Source of the DNA: Sarcina sp. DSM 11001
Lineage (GTDB): Bacteria; Bacillota; Clostridia; Lachnospirales; Lachnospiraceae
Direction of reading: 5' to 3'
NCBI RefSeq assembly: GCF_900101015.1
Contig: NZ_FNFZ01000011.1
Span: forward strand, 62,001-126,000
DNA length: 64,000 nucleotides
A model generated the notes under the pieces. The model was not told where the DNA came from. It was given only the letters and a program-made list of their open reading frames with translations, and made no database searches. Position 1 is the first letter of the stretch, and every line of letters starts with the position of its first letter. Shown in pieces: positions 51,813 through 59,782 of this stretch. Both the position numbers and the translations under genes were made by a program.

Positions 51813-53237
51813 ATGTCTGATAATACAGTGAATAAAACCCTCAAACCGGTGAAGATCAACGAGACGGTCCTCAGGGACGCCCACCAGTCCCTGATCGCGA
51901 CCCGCATGCCCACAGAGATCATGCTCCCCATTGTCGATAAGATGGACAAGATTGGTTATAATGCCATCGAGTGCTGGGGAGGCGCTACATTTGACGCCTG
52001 CCTGCGCTTCCTGAAGGAGGATCCCTGGGACAGGCTCCGCAAACTCCGCGCGGGCTTTAAGAATACGAAACTCCAGATGCTGCTCCGCGGCCAGAACCTT
52101 TTGGGCTACAGCCACTATTCGGATGACGTAGTGGAATACTTCGTACAGAAATCCATCGCGAACGGCATCGACATCATCCGTATCTTTGACTGCCTCAATG
52201 ACCTGCGCAATCTGGATACGAGTGTCCGCGCGACAAAAAAAGAGGGGGGGCATGCCCAGATCGCTCTGTCCTATACGATCGGTTCCGCCTATGATGAGAA
52301 TTACTGGATGAATATCGCGAAGGAGATCGAGAACATGGGTGCAGATTCTATCTGCATCAAGGATATGGCTGGTCTTCTCGTTCCCTACGAGGCGGAGAAG
52401 CTCGTCCGCGCCTTAAAGTCCGCGACGAATCTGCCTATCGACCTGCACACCCATTACACATCGGGCTGCGCTTCGATGACCTGCATGAAGGCTGCGGAAG
52501 CAGGCGTCGATATCATCGACTGCGCGATCAGCCCCTTCGCTCTGGGTACATCCCAGCCCGCGACCGAGGTCATGGTAGGTGCCTTCCAGGGTACGCCCTA
52601 TGACACTGGTCTTGACCAGGCCGCCCTCAAGGAGATCGCGGATTACTTCACACCCTACCGCGAAGAATGCCTGGAGAACGGACTGCTCAGCACCAAGGTG
52701 CTCGGTGTCAATATCCGCACGCTCCTGTATCAGGTTCCCGGCGGCATGCTGTCCAATATGGTCAGCCAGCTGGCAGAGCAGGGCGCAGGCGACCGTCTCA
52801 CAGAGGTTCTCGAGGAAGTGCCCCGTGTCCGCGAAGAGCTCGGACAGCCTCCGCTTGTCACTCCTTCCTCTCAGATCGTCGGCACTCAGGCGGTCATGAA
52901 TGTCCTGATGGGCGAGCGCTACAAGGTATCCTCTGCCCAGACCAAAGACCTTGTAAGCGGACGCTACGGCCGCACGACCCTGCCGATCAGTGAGGAGATC
53001 CGCAAAAAGATCATCGGAGATGAAAAGCCCATTACCTGCCGTCCCGCCGATCTGATCCCTCCGCAGCTTCCCAAATTCGAGGAGGAGTGCGCCCAGTGGA
53101 AGCAGCAGGAAGAGGACGTGCTGTCCTATGCCCTGTTCCCCCAGGTCGCCGTTGATTTCTTTAAATACCGCCTCGCTCAGCAGAGCGGTGTAGACCTGAC
53201 AAAAGCAGACGTGAAAAACGGAGCTTATCCCGCCTGA
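51813..53237 (+). CDS. OadA/5S-like carboxyltransferase subunit (no biotin domain)
   Basis: A 474-residue protein equal to the carboxyltransferase part of oxaloacetate decarboxylase alpha, pyruvate carboxylase and transcarboxylase 5S. It has VLRDAHQSLIATRM at the start, a metal-binding motif DLHTHYTSG, and PGGMLSNMVSQL followed by the conserved PC/OADA helical region ending near EDVLSYALFPQVA. It lacks a biotinyl domain, so it must use the separate carrier encoded upstream. It exchanges carboxyl groups between oxaloacetate/pyruvate and biotin. It is paralogous to the central part of the pyc product in this window. Confidence 0.92.
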   Translation: MSDNTVNKTLKPVKINETVLRDAHQSLIATRMPTEIMLPIVDKMDKIGYNAIECWGGATFDACLRFLKEDPWDRLRKLRAGFKNTKLQMLLRGQNLLGYSHYSDDVVEYFVQKSIANGIDIIRIFDCLNDLRNLDTSVRATKKEGGHAQIALSYTIGSAYDENYWMNIAKEIENMGADSICIKDMAGLLVPYEAEKLVRALKSATNLPIDLHTHYTSGCASMTCMKAAEAGVDIIDCAISPFALGTSQPATEVMVGAFQGTPYDTGLDQAALKEIADYFTPYREECLENGLLSTKVLGVNIRTLLYQVPGGMLSNMVSQLAEQGAGDRLTEVLEEVPRVREELGQPPLVTPSSQIVGTQAVMNVLMGERYKVSSAQTKDLVSGRYGRTTLPISEEIRKKIIGDEKPITCRPADLIPPQLPKFEEECAQWKQQEEDVLSYALFPQVAVDFFKYRLAQQSGVDLTKADVKNGAYPA

Positions 53238-53245
53238 TCCCTTGT

Positions 53246-53274
53246 TTGACCGGTCGTTCGATAATCTCTAATAT
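53246..53274 (+). promoter_or_regulatory. Candidate promoter of a structured RNA
   Basis: TTGACC (53246-53251) and TAATAT (53269-53274) are exactly 17 bases apart, just after the OadA-like gene. Transcription would begin near 53281, shortly before a multibranched inverted-repeat region. Confidence 0.5.
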
Positions 53275-53280
53275 CATAAC

Positions 53281-53512
53281 TTCTAAGTTCATAATATCTA
53301 ATATCCATGAGCCGGAGAGAAACAGCCGCGGCGCCCGTCCTTTTGAGGACGGGCGCTGCGGCCTGCGAGACCCCGTTACAGATCGCTTTACGTCTGGGGG
53401 GCCGCCGTTCCACTTGGGTTTTTGCGCTGAAACCACGCAAAAACGTCTGTTATCTCGAGTTTCGAAACAGTCTTAAGTGTAACGAAATATATTCTCCGGC
53501 TCATATTTTTCT
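53281..53512 (+). ncRNA. Candidate structured noncoding RNA
   Basis: The segment can fold into a closed multibranch shape. P1 joins ATGAGCCGGAGA (53307-53318) to TCTCCGGCTCAT (53493-53504). P2 is a hairpin GCGCCCGTCC (53331-53340) with GGACGGGCGC (53347-53356), extended by GCCGC/GCGGC. P3 joins CGTTACA (53374-53380) to TGTAACG (53478-53484). Inside P3 is a hairpin GTTTTTGCG with CGCAAAAAC, plus the palindrome GTTTCGAAAC. The right arm of P1 runs into ATTTTTCT. A promoter-like pair lies upstream. No open frame looks coding. 6S RNA is one known RNA with a similar overall plan, but I cannot assign a family. Confidence 0.45.
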
Positions 53513-53679
53513 ACTCAATTTCTTTATTATCTGGTATCATAGAAATAGCTGTTTTTACTTGAAGACCGCTCAGGCAGATACAGGGACGCGGCTGTCCGCC
53601 CATCAGCAGCAGTGCCGCTTTCTTTTTTGCAGGCTACTATAGACCCCGGGTCAGGCACCAGAGGTGATTTTTAAAGATT
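53513..53679 (+). other. Leader region of the debranching enzyme gene
   Basis: AT-rich at first, with a possible -10 TATCAT near 53541. It then holds a weak hairpin (GCGGC 53588-53592 with GCCGC 53614-53618) followed by TTTCTTTTTT, which looks like an intrinsic terminator or attenuator about 55 bases before the gene. GAGGTG near 53662 may be the SD. Confidence 0.4.
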
Positions 53680-55785
53680 ATGAGACGAAATGTAGTAAAC
53701 TCTATTTTAGATCACGACAGGCAAAAGCCATTCGATGAGATCTCGGGCTTCAGTGTCCGACCGGGCAATTGTCTGCTCAATGGTGCGACAAAGATGAATG
53801 ACGGGGTAAATTTCACGATTTATTCCCGGTATGCCACTTCCTGTGAACTGTTGCTTTTCCGCCGCAAGGCGGATATGCCGTATGCGATCATCCGTATTCC
53901 CGAGCGTTACCGCACCGGCGGGATCTATTCTATTTTTATCTATTCTCTGAAGATCGAAGAGTTTGAATACTGCTATAGATTCAACGGGCCTTATGACCCG
54001 TCCAGAGGTCTGCTTTTTGACCGCAAAAAGCTGATCCTTGATCCCTATGCCAGGGCGGTGACCGGGCAGCGCGCCTGGGGCGCGGCTAAATCGTCGGGCG
54101 CTTATCATGCCAGGGTCGTCAGGGACAGTTTTGTATGGAGAAAGGCCGATTTTCCCCGCACTAAGATGGAGGACACCATCATTTATGAGATGCATGTGCG
54201 CGGCTTTACAAGGCATAAATCCTCTAAGGTCAAATATCCCGGTACTTTCGCGGGGATCATTGAAAAGATCCCTTATCTCAAGAAGCTTGGAATCACGGCG
54301 GTCGAGCTGATGCCCGTCTTTGAATTTGACGAGACGATCAACACCAGGACCCACAACGGCAAGAGGCTGTTGGAATACTGGGGCTATAATACAGTTTCTT
54401 TCTTTGCACCCAACACGGCCTACTCGGCCTCACTGGAGTACAATGAGGAAGGAACCGAGCTCAAGGAGCTCATCCAGCTGCTCAAGGACAACAAGATCGA
54501 GGTCTATCTGGACGTCGTCTTTAACCACACCGCGGAGGGAGACAAGAACGGGCCCTTTATGTGTTTCAAGGGCCTTGACAACAGTGTCTACTACATGCTC
54601 ACGCCTGGAGGGGAGTACTACAATTTCAGCGGATGCGGCAATACCTTTAACTGCAACCATCCGGTCGTGGTCCGCTATATCATGGACTGTCTCCGCTACT
54701 GGGTGACGCAGTATCATGTCGACGGCTTCCGTTTTGATCTGGCCAGTATCCTGGGCAGGAACCGAAAGGGTATCCCGGTCGGGGATCCGCCCCTGCTCAG
54801 GGCTATCTCGGAGGACCCTGTCCTTGCGGAGACCAAGCTCATCGCGGAGCCCTGGGACGCGGGCGGCATGTACCAGGTCGGCAGCTTCCCGGCTTATGGC
54901 CGGTGGGCGGAGTGGAACGGCCGCTACAGAGATGCGCTCCGCGACTATCTCAAGGGCAATTTCTGGAACGCGGAGGAGACCGCGGACAGGATCATGGGCT
55001 CGCCCGACCTGTATAAGCACGGTTACAACGGCTTCCGCTCCTCCATCAATTTCATCACCTGCCACGACGGCTTCACACTTCACGACCTGTTTGCCTACAA
55101 CCACAAACACAACGAAGCAAACGGCTGGAACAATGTGGACGGCGCTAATGACAACCGCAGCTGGAACTGCGGGGTCGAGGGTCCTACGGACGATCCCGTG
55201 ATCCGGGCCCTCCGCCTTAAAATGATGCGCAATGCCATCACAGTCCTGATGTGCAGCCGGGGGACTCCCATGATCTATGCGGGGGATGAATTCGGGAATA
55301 CCCAGCACGGCAATAACAACAGCTACTGTCAGGACAATGAGGTCTCCTGGCTCAACTGGGATTATCTGCGCCTCAATAAGGACTTCTTCAATTTTTACCG
55401 GAACGTGATCGCCTTCCGCAAAAAGCACCCCGTCATCAGCAGGCCGCTTCAGCCCGCCCACTGCGGACTTCCGGACTGTATCGCCTGCGGCGCGAACCCC
55501 GATGACCACGTGATCGGCCGGGCGAACAAGGTACTGGGGATCCTCTTTGCGGGACATGAAGAGGGGGCTGTCGGTGATGATGTCGTCTACATGGCCATCA
55601 ATGCCTACTGGGAGCCGGTCGAGATCAGGCTTCCCGCTCTCCGCGCAGGCCTGTCCTGGGGGATCAACATCAATACGGATGCGGGGGACAATGTTTTTTA
55701 TCACAAAAACGCGGAATTCCTCAAGAGCCCCCTGTTTCTGCTCAAGGAGAGGAGCGTGGCCGTATTCACCCTGTTCCACCAGTAA
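53680..55785 (+). CDS. glgX: Glycogen debranching enzyme (GlgX/isoamylase type)
   Basis: A 701-residue GH13 alpha-1,6-glucosidase that removes branches from glycogen or related glucans. An N-terminal CBM48-like domain (VRPGNCLLNGATKMNDGVNF) precedes the catalytic barrel. Conserved regions are DVVFNHTAEG (I), DGFRFDLAS with the nucleophile Asp (II), LIAEPWDAGG with the acid/base Glu (III) and TCHDGFTLHD (IV). The order and spacing are those of GlgX/TreX. No glycogen synthesis genes are in the window. A GAGGTG-type SD precedes ATG 53680. Confidence 0.93.
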   Translation: MRRNVVNSILDHDRQKPFDEISGFSVRPGNCLLNGATKMNDGVNFTIYSRYATSCELLLFRRKADMPYAIIRIPERYRTGGIYSIFIYSLKIEEFEYCYRFNGPYDPSRGLLFDRKKLILDPYARAVTGQRAWGAAKSSGAYHARVVRDSFVWRKADFPRTKMEDTIIYEMHVRGFTRHKSSKVKYPGTFAGIIEKIPYLKKLGITAVELMPVFEFDETINTRTHNGKRLLEYWGYNTVSFFAPNTAYSASLEYNEEGTELKELIQLLKDNKIEVYLDVVFNHTAEGDKNGPFMCFKGLDNSVYYMLTPGGEYYNFSGCGNTFNCNHPVVVRYIMDCLRYWVTQYHVDGFRFDLASILGRNRKGIPVGDPPLLRAISEDPVLAETKLIAEPWDAGGMYQVGSFPAYGRWAEWNGRYRDALRDYLKGNFWNAEETADRIMGSPDLYKHGYNGFRSSINFITCHDGFTLHDLFAYNHKHNEANGWNNVDGANDNRSWNCGVEGPTDDPVIRALRLKMMRNAITVLMCSRGTPMIYAGDEFGNTQHGNNNSYCQDNEVSWLNWDYLRLNKDFFNFYRNVIAFRKKHPVISRPLQPAHCGLPDCIACGANPDDHVIGRANKVLGILFAGHEEGAVGDDVVYMAINAYWEPVEIRLPALRAGLSWGININTDAGDNVFYHKNAEFLKSPLFLLKERSVAVFTLFHQ

Positions 55786-55790
55786 CATTC

Positions 55791-55810
55791 AAGACTCGTG
55801 AGCGAGTCTT
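55791..55810 (+). terminator. Hairpin after glgX
   Basis: AAGACTCG (55791-55798) pairs perfectly with CGAGTCTT (55803-55810) around a four-base loop, five bases after the glgX stop. There is no T tract. Confidence 0.5.
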
Positions 55811-55854
55811 GCGCGCCGAAGAATATATCAACTGCAATAACTCCGGAGGAAAAT

Positions 55855-56529
55855 ATGAGCGGTACAAAAATACTGATCGTAGATGATGAGCAGAGAATGC
55901 GCAAACTCGTGCGGGACTACCTGATCCGGGAAGGGTACAGTGTCCTGGAGGCTGCGGACGGACGCAGCGCGCTGGACCAGTTTTATAATGATGGAAATAT
56001 CTCCCTGATCATCCTGGATGTCATGATGCCTGAGATGGATGGCTGGCAGGTCTGTGCCGAGATCAGAAAGACTTCAAAGGTCCCGATCATCATGCTCACG
56101 GCAAAAAGCGATGAGCGCGATGAACTCAGGGGATTTGACCTGGGAGTTGACGAATATGTGACGAAGCCCTTCAGCCCGCGCACCCTTTCCGCCCGCGTCG
56201 GCGCGATTCTGCGCAGGACCATGGGAACGGCTGCCCAGAAGCATCTGGAGGCGGGCGGCATAGAGATCGACAAGGCGGCCCACATCGTGACCATCGACAA
56301 AAAGCCTGTGGAGCTGAGCTTTAAAGAGTTTGAGCTCCTGCAGTATTTCATGGAAAACAACGGGATCGCCCTATCGCGCGAACGCATCCTGAACAGTGTC
56401 TGGAATTATGACTATTACGGAGATGCGCGCACGATCGACACACACGTCAAAAAGCTGCGCAGCAAGCTGGGGGACAAGGCTTCCCTGATCAAGACAGTGT
56501 GGGGGATCGGCTATAAATTTGAGGCATGA
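55855..56529 (+). CDS. OmpR/PhoB-family response regulator
   Basis: A 224-residue regulator. The receiver domain starts KILIVDDEQRMRKLVRDYL, with the phospho-acceptor Asp 55 in IILDVMMPEMDG and the conserved Lys in VTKPFSPR. The C-terminal winged helix has ELSFKEFELLQYFMENNG, ALSRERILNSVWNYDYYGD and RTIDTHVKKLRSKLGD. ATG 55855 is close after CCGGAGGAAA; an in-frame start at 55798 would lie within the hairpin. The sensor kinase follows. The signal and target genes are not evident. Confidence 0.95.
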   Translation: MSGTKILIVDDEQRMRKLVRDYLIREGYSVLEAADGRSALDQFYNDGNISLIILDVMMPEMDGWQVCAEIRKTSKVPIIMLTAKSDERDELRGFDLGVDEYVTKPFSPRTLSARVGAILRRTMGTAAQKHLEAGGIEIDKAAHIVTIDKKPVELSFKEFELLQYFMENNGIALSRERILNSVWNYDYYGDARTIDTHVKKLRSKLGDKASLIKTVWGIGYKFEA

Positions 56530-56656
56530 AGGTTATAGTACACGCCCCCGACAGGGTGTGTACTGTAAGGCATGAAGACCTGCCGGACCATTGCAGGCAG
56601 GGCTGGGAGTACAGAACTGAGAAACTGCCGTCGGAGGACGGACCAGGAGGCGGAAA

Positions 56657-58291
56657 TTGAAAGAGCAGCGGGAGAATAAACAAAAGCGGGGAATGATGGT
56701 CTCCGTCCGTGCCCTTTTCGGCATTCTTTTCTTTCTGCTGATGATCGGAACGATCCTTCTGAGCTGTCTCTTTAACTCCATGTTCCTGGAAAGATATTAT
56801 GTCTCTGACAGAAAAAACGCCCTGATCCGCGTCTATACCGATCTCCAGAATGCTTCGGTCAAGGATCTTCTCCAGTCGGATGATTTCGATATCTCGCTGC
56901 GGCAGTCCCTCAGACAGGGAAATGTCAGCCTCCTGGTGATGGATTCCGGGACCAGGAAGGTCAAGGTCTGGTCCGCGGACGAATCTGTGATGGAAGACCG
57001 CCTTTATGCCAATATTTTCGGCATTACTCCTGTCATGGAAGAAAAGGAGCAGGAGAAGGAGACCGGTGGAAACAGAGGCAGGAGGGAAAACGGGGAAAAC
57101 GAAGAGCAGGGGCAGTATGAAGAGGACGGTTATATTTCTAATTATGTCATCGTCCGGATCCTGGAGCAGGAACAGCCCTATACGATCAATGTGGTCCTGG
57201 ACCGCCGGGGAGGGACGAGGAGTCTCGAAATGTGGGGGCCGCTCGGTGAGAGCAGCTTCTTTTTACTGCGCTCCCCTCTGGAGGATATCCGCAGCAGCGC
57301 CGCAGCCGCCAACCGTTTCTTTGGCTATGTGGGTGTGGGGCTGGCCGTGGCGGGTGCCATCCTCGCCTGGTGGCTCTCCAGGCTGATCACAGCGCCGATC
57401 CGGCAGCTGACCGAGATCTCCGACAGGATGAAGAGCCTGGATTTCAGTGCCAAATATGAGGGCAGGGGACGGACGGAGCTCGACCTTCTGGGACGGAATA
57501 TGAACGAGGTCTCCCAGAAGCTCGAGGAGACGATCTCCGCCCTGCGGACGGCCAACAACGACCTCAGACGGGATCTGGACCGCCGCAACCGGGAGGAGGA
57601 GATGCGCCGGGAGTTTCTCTCCAATGTCACGCATGAACTCAAGACCCCGATCGCCCTGGTCCGCGGCTACGCAGAGGGGCTCCAGGACGGCATAGCGGAC
57701 GATCCTGAAAACCGCGCCTTCTATCTGGAGACGATCGTTGAGGAGTCCGACAGGATGAACAACATCGTCCAAAAGGTCCTGCAGCTCAACCAGCTGGAAT
57801 TCGGGGACGGAAGTGTCTCCATGGAACGGTTTGACATCACGGCGCTGATCAGCAACTATCTGGAGAACGCGTCCATCCTGGCGCAGAAAAACGGCCTGAC
57901 TGTGCAGTTTGAACAAAAGGATCCCCTGTTTGTCTGGGGCGATCCCTTCCTGATCCAGGAGGTTTTTCAGAACTATTACAGCAATGCCCTGAACCACGCG
58001 GACGGAGAAAAAGTCATCGATATCCGCTGTGAACCCGCAGGGGATCTTGTCCGGGTGACAGTCTTTAATACGGGGAACCCCATTCCGGAGAAATCCCTGC
58101 CCCATATCTGGGAGAAATTCTACAAAGTGGACAAGGCCAGGACCAGGGCTTACGGCGGCTCCGGCGTCGGGCTTTCCATTGTAAAGGCGATCATGGACCT
58201 CCACCACAGGGACTATGGCGTCGAAAATTACGAGAACGGCGTCGCTTTCTGGTTTGAACTGGACCGGAGCGGCGACAAGGGCAGTTCCTGA
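56657..58291 (+). CDS. Sensor histidine kinase
   Basis: A 544-residue membrane kinase that pairs with the preceding regulator. A first span (ALFGILFFLLMIGTILLSCL) is followed by an extracytoplasmic domain of about 170 residues with an acidic Glu/Gly/Asn-rich stretch, a second span (GYVGVGLAVAGAILAWWLSR), a HAMP domain, a HisKA domain with the phospho-His 326 in SNVTHELKTPIALVRGYAEG, and an HATPase domain with NYYSNALNHADG (N box) and GGSGVGLSIVKAI (G2). The start is TTG 56657 with AGGAGG six bases upstream. The spacer before it has a hairpin near 56537-56565 and an echo of the regulator's last codons. Confidence 0.94.
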   Translation: MKEQRENKQKRGMMVSVRALFGILFFLLMIGTILLSCLFNSMFLERYYVSDRKNALIRVYTDLQNASVKDLLQSDDFDISLRQSLRQGNVSLLVMDSGTRKVKVWSADESVMEDRLYANIFGITPVMEEKEQEKETGGNRGRRENGENEEQGQYEEDGYISNYVIVRILEQEQPYTINVVLDRRGGTRSLEMWGPLGESSFFLLRSPLEDIRSSAAAANRFFGYVGVGLAVAGAILAWWLSRLITAPIRQLTEISDRMKSLDFSAKYEGRGRTELDLLGRNMNEVSQKLEETISALRTANNDLRRDLDRRNREEEMRREFLSNVTHELKTPIALVRGYAEGLQDGIADDPENRAFYLETIVEESDRMNNIVQKVLQLNQLEFGDGSVSMERFDITALISNYLENASILAQKNGLTVQFEQKDPLFVWGDPFLIQEVFQNYYSNALNHADGEKVIDIRCEPAGDLVRVTVFNTGNPIPEKSLPHIWEKFYKVDKARTRAYGGSGVGLSIVKAIMDLHHRDYGVENYENGVAFWFELDRSGDKGSS

Positions 58292-58308
58292 AGCCTTGGG
58301 AGGTGAAC

Positions 58309-58914
58309 ATGACAGCGATCATTGATTATGATGCGGGCAATATACGGAGCGTGGAGAATGCGGTCCGTTATCTGGGCCATGAGGCGGTCGTGACCGCCGA
58401 CAGCAGCCGGATCCTGTCGGCAGACCATGTCATCCTGCCGGGCGTGGGCGCCTTTGGAGACGCCATGGAAAAGCTCCGGTCAGCCGGACTGGAGGATACC
58501 ATCCGTCAGGCGGTGAAGGCCGGAATCCCTTTTCTGGGGATCTGCCTGGGGCTCCAGCTTCTGTTTGAGGAGAGCGAGGAGAGTCCCGGCGTGAAGGGCT
58601 TATGCCTGCTGCCGGGCAGGATACGCCGGATCCCCGAAGGAGACGGCCGCAAGGTCCCCCAGATCGGCTGGAATGACCTCAGTTTTCCCCGTGAAAGCCG
58701 GCTTTTCCGGGGGATCCCGGAGGGCAGCTACGTCTATTTTGTCCACTCCTATTATCTGGAGGCGGCTGATCCGGCTGATGTTGCAGCCAGGACCGAATAC
58801 GGCGTCCGCATCGACGCGGCCGTCGAGAAGGGCAATCTCTTTGCCTGCCAGTTCCATCCGGAAAAGAGCGAGCGCACAGGGATGCGGATCCTGGAGAATT
58901 TCCTGAATCTGTGA
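58309..58914 (+). CDS. hisH: Imidazole glycerol phosphate synthase subunit HisH
   Basis: The glutaminase subunit that supplies ammonia to HisF in histidine synthesis. The 201-residue class I amidotransferase has the catalytic Cys 79 in [12 protein letters not shown], and the His and Glu of the triad in CQFHPEKSE near residue 182. The oxyanion region [10 protein letters not shown] is present. ATG 58309 follows GGGAGG. It overlaps no gene but is 35 bases from hisF; the other his genes are not in the window, so the pathway is split. Confidence 0.95.
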   Translation: MTAIIDYDAGNIRSVENAVRYLGHEAVVTADSSRILSADHVILPGVGAFGDAMEKLRSAGLEDTIRQAVKAGIPFLGICLGLQLLFEESEESPGVKGLCLLPGRIRRIPEGDGRKVPQIGWNDLSFPRESRLFRGIPEGSYVYFVHSYYLEAADPADVAARTEYGVRIDAAVEKGNLFACQFHPEKSERTGMRILENFLNL

Positions 58915-58949
58915 CAAGGTCATCTGACAACAGAAGCGGAGGCAATCCT

Positions 58950-59711
58950 ATGCTGACAAAAAGAATCATTCCCTGCCTGGACGTAAACCGCGGCAGAGTC
59001 GTAAAGGGCGTTAATTTCGTTTCCCTGAGGGACGCGGGCGACCCGGTCGAAGCAGGCGAAGCCTATTCCAGAGCCGGCGCCGATGAACTGGTCTTTCTGG
59101 ACATAACGGCTACGAGTGATGCCCGCGCCACCGTCGCGGACATGGTGCGCAGAGTGGCGGAGAGGGTCTTCATTCCTTTTACTGTCGGGGGAGGGATCCG
59201 GACGACCGGGGACATGCGGGCCATCCTGAGAGAAGGCGCGGACAAGATCTCGATCAATTCCGCAGCGATCAACCGTCCGGAACTCATCGCCGAAGGAGCC
59301 GAGAGATTCGGCAGCCAGTGCATCGTAGTTGCCATCGATGCCCGCCGCAGACCTTCCGGGGAAGGCTGGACCATCTACAGGAGCGGCGGACGGATCGACA
59401 CAGGGATCGATGCCGTAGAATGGGCAGTGCAGGCCGAAAAGCTGGGTGCCGGCGAGATCCTTCTCACCAGCATGGATGGAGACGGGACAAAGAACGGATA
59501 TGACCTGGAACTCACCCGGGCGATCTCGGATGCTGTCCGCATACCCGTCATAGCTTCGGGCGGAGCAGGAACTCTGGAACATTTCTATGATGCCCTGACG
59601 GCTGGCGGAGCTGACGCGGCGCTGGCGGCTTCCCTCTTCCACTTCAAGGAACTGGAGATCCGTGAGGTCAAGGAATACCTGCACGCAAGAGGGATCCCGG
59701 TCAGGCTGTGA
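58950..59711 (+). CDS. hisF: Imidazole glycerol phosphate synthase subunit HisF
   Basis: The cyclase subunit that uses HisH-derived ammonia to make imidazole glycerol phosphate and AICAR. The 253-residue TIM barrel has [19 protein letters not shown] with catalytic Asp 11, a second Asp in IVVAIDARR, the phosphate loops [10 protein letters not shown] and [11 protein letters not shown], and [17 protein letters not shown] start at ATG 58950 with GGAGG seven bases before; an in-frame GTG overlapping hisH lacks an SD. It forms a pair with hisH. Confidence 0.96.
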   Translation: MLTKRIIPCLDVNRGRVVKGVNFVSLRDAGDPVEAGEAYSRAGADELVFLDITATSDARATVADMVRRVAERVFIPFTVGGGIRTTGDMRAILREGADKISINSAAINRPELIAEGAERFGSQCIVVAIDARRRPSGEGWTIYRSGGRIDTGIDAVEWAVQAEKLGAGEILLTSMDGDGTKNGYDLELTRAISDAVRIPVIASGGAGTLEHFYDALTAGGADAALAASLFHFKELEIREVKEYLHARGIPVRL

Positions 59712-59782
59712 TCTTAGACCCGGGTCTTACGGAGCCAGCCGGGGAACCAGGTGCTGCCCGTTTAGAAAGGATTTTTATTATT

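Noticed and set aside
53281-53512. Insertion-sequence or MITE remnant
   Set aside because: The 12-bp arms could be terminal inverted repeats, but no target-site duplication is visible and the nested inner stems plus promoter and T-rich end fit an RNA better. A MITE origin is not fully excluded.
59708-59782. Longer start for the dipeptidase overlapping hisF
   Set aside because: ATG 59783 has an AGAAAGGA site upstream; the longer frame overlaps the end of hisF and has no SD.
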